Shown: positions 5,448 to 7,018 of the stretch, one piece after another
How the letters are laid out: each line of letters begins with the position of its first letter
Numbering within the stretch: position 1 is the first letter of the stretch
From: Bacteroidales bacterium
GTDB lineage: Bacteria > Bacteroidota > Bacteroidia > Bacteroidales > Dysgonomonadaceae
Direction of reading: 5' to 3'
Assembly (NCBI GenBank): GCA_012799155.1
Contig: JAAZLV010000185.1
Coordinates: 1-7,018 of the forward strand
Length of the DNA stretch: 7,018 bases
Made by a program: the position numbers and the translations under genes
The notes under the pieces: model-generated
What the model saw: the letters and a program-made list of their open reading frames with translations, nothing else
What the model was told of the DNA's origin: nothing
Database searches by the model: none

Positions 5448-6686
5448 TTATACCACAACTTCCCCTTTCTTGATCACCCGCTCCACGATGTTCATCCCTA
5501 CATGGTAAGGCAGGAACTTGTAGGAGGGGAACTGCAGTAGCAGCAGGTCGCCCTGCTTGCCCGGATCGATGCTGCCGATGCGGTCGGCACGTCCCAGTGC
5601 TGCTGCACTGTTGAGGGTGAAGGCGGTGACCGCCTCCTCGGGTGTGAGCTGCATGTAGATACAGGCCAGTGCAAAGAGAAGCGGCACCGAGGCGGTGAAG
5701 GAGCTGCCCGGGTTGAGGTCGGTGGCCAGTGCCACGATGCAGCCGGCATCGATCATTGTGCGGGCACGGGCGTAGGGCTCACGCAGTGAGAAGGCGGTCA
5801 GCGGCAGCAGCGTGGCCACTGTATCGGATGCCGCCAGTGCGCTGATCCCCTCGTCAGAAGCCTGTAGCAGGTGATCTGCCGAGAGGCAGTGCAGTTCCGC
5901 CGCCAGTTCGGCACCTCCCAGGGGGATGATCTCGTCGGCGTGCATCTTGGGTTTCAGTCCGAGCGAGGCAGCTGCCTGCAGGTAACGTTGCGACTGATCG
6001 ATTGTAAAGACTCCTTTCTCACAGAAGATATCTGCCGCTTCGGCCAATCTCTGCCCCGCCACCAACGGAAGCATCTCCGCTATCTGAAAATCAATGAAGG
6101 CATCCTCCCTGCCCTTCCATTCCTCGGGAACGGCATGTGCCCCCATATAGGTGGAGACAATATCGATAGGATGGAGATCATTCAATTGATGCATCACCCG
6201 CAGCTGCTTGAGCTCAGTCTCCCGGTCCAGTCCATAGCCGCTTTTACCCTCCACGGTAGTGATGCCCAGCCGTAGCATTGCATCCAGCCGTTTTCGTGCC
6301 GAGTCTACCAGTTCCTCCTCTGTGGCTGTGCGGGTGGCACGGGTGGTGTTGACAATGCCGCCACCCCGCTCCATGATTTCCATGTAGCTGTCGCCCCTCA
6401 TCCGCCAGGCGAACTCCTCCTCGCGATAGCCGCCGAAGACGAAGTGTGTATGTGGATCCACAAATCCGGGCAGCAGTGCCTTGCCGGTGGCATCAATCAC
6501 TTTGTAGTCAGCCTCGTTTACCGGCAGCGGTTCACCCTGTTGCATGACATGTGAGATGATGCCCCCGGTGACGATCACAGTACCGTTTTCGATCACACCC
6601 AGGTTGTTCATCTCCCTGCCTCTTTTTCCTTCGAAGCCGCTGCAGGTAACAACCTGTGCGGCATTTTTAATGATCAGGTTGTGCAT
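5448..6686 (-). CDS. hutI: Imidazolonepropionase
   Basis: HutI hydrolyses 4-imidazolone-5-propionate to N-formimino-L-glutamate, the third step of histidine degradation. It is a cytoplasmic metal-dependent amidohydrolase with a TIM-barrel fold. With the start at 6684-6686 the protein is 412 aa, the family norm, and opens MHNLIIKNAAQVVT. Metal and active-site elements are visible: DPHTH (77-81, ligands H79 and H81), EGKSGYGLD (146-154), GAHA (H184), KMHADE (H249), ADH (270-272) and ATDLNPGSS (321-329, metal ligand D323). The frame is open upstream to another ATG at 6788, but that stretch overlaps pnuC, has no HutI similarity and is rejected. The chosen start overlaps the last 20 nt of pnuC in a different frame. 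An AAAGAAATC stretch before the ATG is a weak ribosome-binding candidate. fchA follows after 204 bp. Confidence 0.96.
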   Translation of the reverse strand: MHNLIIKNAAQVVTCSGFEGKRGREMNNLGVIENGTVIVTGGIISHVMQQGEPLPVNEADYKVIDATGKALLPGFVDPHTHFVFGGYREEEFAWRMRGDSYMEIMERGGGIVNTTRATRTATEEELVDSARKRLDAMLRLGITTVEGKSGYGLDRETELKQLRVMHQLNDLHPIDIVSTYMGAHAVPEEWKGREDAFIDFQIAEMLPLVAGQRLAEAADIFCEKGVFTIDQSQRYLQAAASLGLKPKMHADEIIPLGGAELAAELHCLSADHLLQASDEGISALAASDTVATLLPLTAFSLREPYARARTMIDAGCIVALATDLNPGSSFTASVPLLFALACIYMQLTPEEAVTAFTLNSAAALGRADRIGSIDPGKQGDLLLLQFPSYKFLPYHVGMNIVERVIKKGEVVV

Positions 6687-7018
6687 GATTTCTTTTTGCT
6701 TTTGCATTCCACTCCCGCAGTCCCATGATTGCCAGCACCAGGAAGACGGCATACTGTCCGGAGGTGAAATAGAGCCCCTGCGAGGCATAAATCGGTATGG
6801 AGACTATGTTGCCAATGATCCAGAAATGCCAGTTTTCAAGCCTCTTCACCGCCATCAGAATTGCGGCAACCAGGAAGAAGGAGGTGTTGAAGGCATCTAT
6901 CCGTGGGAGCCAGGATGCCAGGTAGGCAGCGTCGTCCCTGTTCACCCAGCGCAGCAGGAAAAACACAGCCACATAAATCAGCAGCACGCTGCTCCAGGTG
7001 ATAATCTGTTGCCGGGGG
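6667..7018 (-). CDS. pnuC: PnuC-family vitamin/nucleoside transporter, C-terminal part (5' end outside window)
   Basis: The visible 116 codons are open to the right edge, so the start is outside the window; the GTG at 6985-6987 is internal. PnuC-family proteins are inner-membrane facilitators for nicotinamide riboside or, in relatives such as PnuT, thiamine. The C-terminal family pattern is clear: a helix ending in MAVKRLENWHFWIIGN, then IVSIPIYASQGLYF, then YAVFLVLAIMGLREWN, with a short basic tail. At least four hydrophobic helices are seen. The Trp/Asn residues of the ENWxxWI segment belong to the substrate region in PnuC structures. In Bacteroidota, PnuC relatives often sit beside a thiamine pyrophosphokinase gene, but here the next gene is hutI, overlapping by 20 nt. 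The substrate cannot be told from the fragment, so the symbol indicates the family. Confidence 0.88.
   Translation of the reverse strand, partial: PRQQIITWSSVLLIYVAVFFLLRWVNRDDAAYLASWLPRIDAFNTSFFLVAAILMAVKRLENWHFWIIGNIVSIPIYASQGLYFTSGQYAVFLVLAIMGLREWNAKAKRNHAQPDH

Noticed and set aside
6687..6788. N-terminal extension of hutI starting at the ATG at 6788
   Set aside because: The extra 34 residues (MPRRGSISPPD...) lie over pnuC coding sequence in another frame and have no resemblance to HutI. The start at 6686 gives the standard N-terminus and family length.
6667..7018. TPP riboswitch or hut operator upstream of hutI
   Set aside because: The region is coding sequence of the PnuC-family gene. 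Any riboswitch or operator for the operon would lie beyond the right edge.

Overview
The window looks like chromosomal DNA of a Bacteroidota bacterium, probably order Bacteroidales. The evidence is the ClpB N-terminus (MNFNNFTIKAQE), which is typical of that group, the near absence of Shine-Dalgarno sequences, and TAnnTTTG-type -7 promoter boxes in several gaps. A protein-fermenting member such as the Dysgonomonadaceae would fit the roughly 50-55% GC and the amino-acid catabolism, but family and genus are inference.

Layout. Positions 1-208 (minus) hold the first 69 codons of clpB, which runs off the left edge. A 131-bp divergent gap follows. Positions 340-1299 (plus) hold a two-gene unit: a single-domain rhodanese and a hemolysin III/PAQR-type membrane protein. 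A 322-bp convergent gap (1300-1621) contains a small hairpin, a striking 99-bp array of 11-bp units that switches orientation in the middle, a strong bidirectional intrinsic terminator, and a possible plus-strand promoter. The rest is a minus-strand cluster, read from right to left: pnuC-like transporter (5' end outside the window), hutI, fchA-like cyclodeaminase, hutH, and an MFS permease with its own likely promoter. The 204-bp hutI-fchA gap contains two further degenerate tandem arrays, with periods of 7 and 8 bp.

Function. HutH deaminates histidine to urocanate. HutI opens imidazolonepropionate to N-formimino-glutamate. The cyclodeaminase converts 5-formimino-tetrahydrofolate to methenyl-tetrahydrofolate and ammonia. 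This is the folate-dependent branch of histidine degradation, in which the one-carbon unit is kept on folate. Urocanase (hutU) and the glutamate formiminotransferase are not in the window and presumably lie upstream of pnuC or elsewhere. The MFS permease resembles the eukaryotic MFSD1 family (lysosomal dipeptide transporters), so uptake of histidine or a histidine-containing peptide is a reasonable but unproven guess.

I see no defence system, mobile element or clearly novel protein machinery. The most unusual content is in the intergenic repeat arrays.
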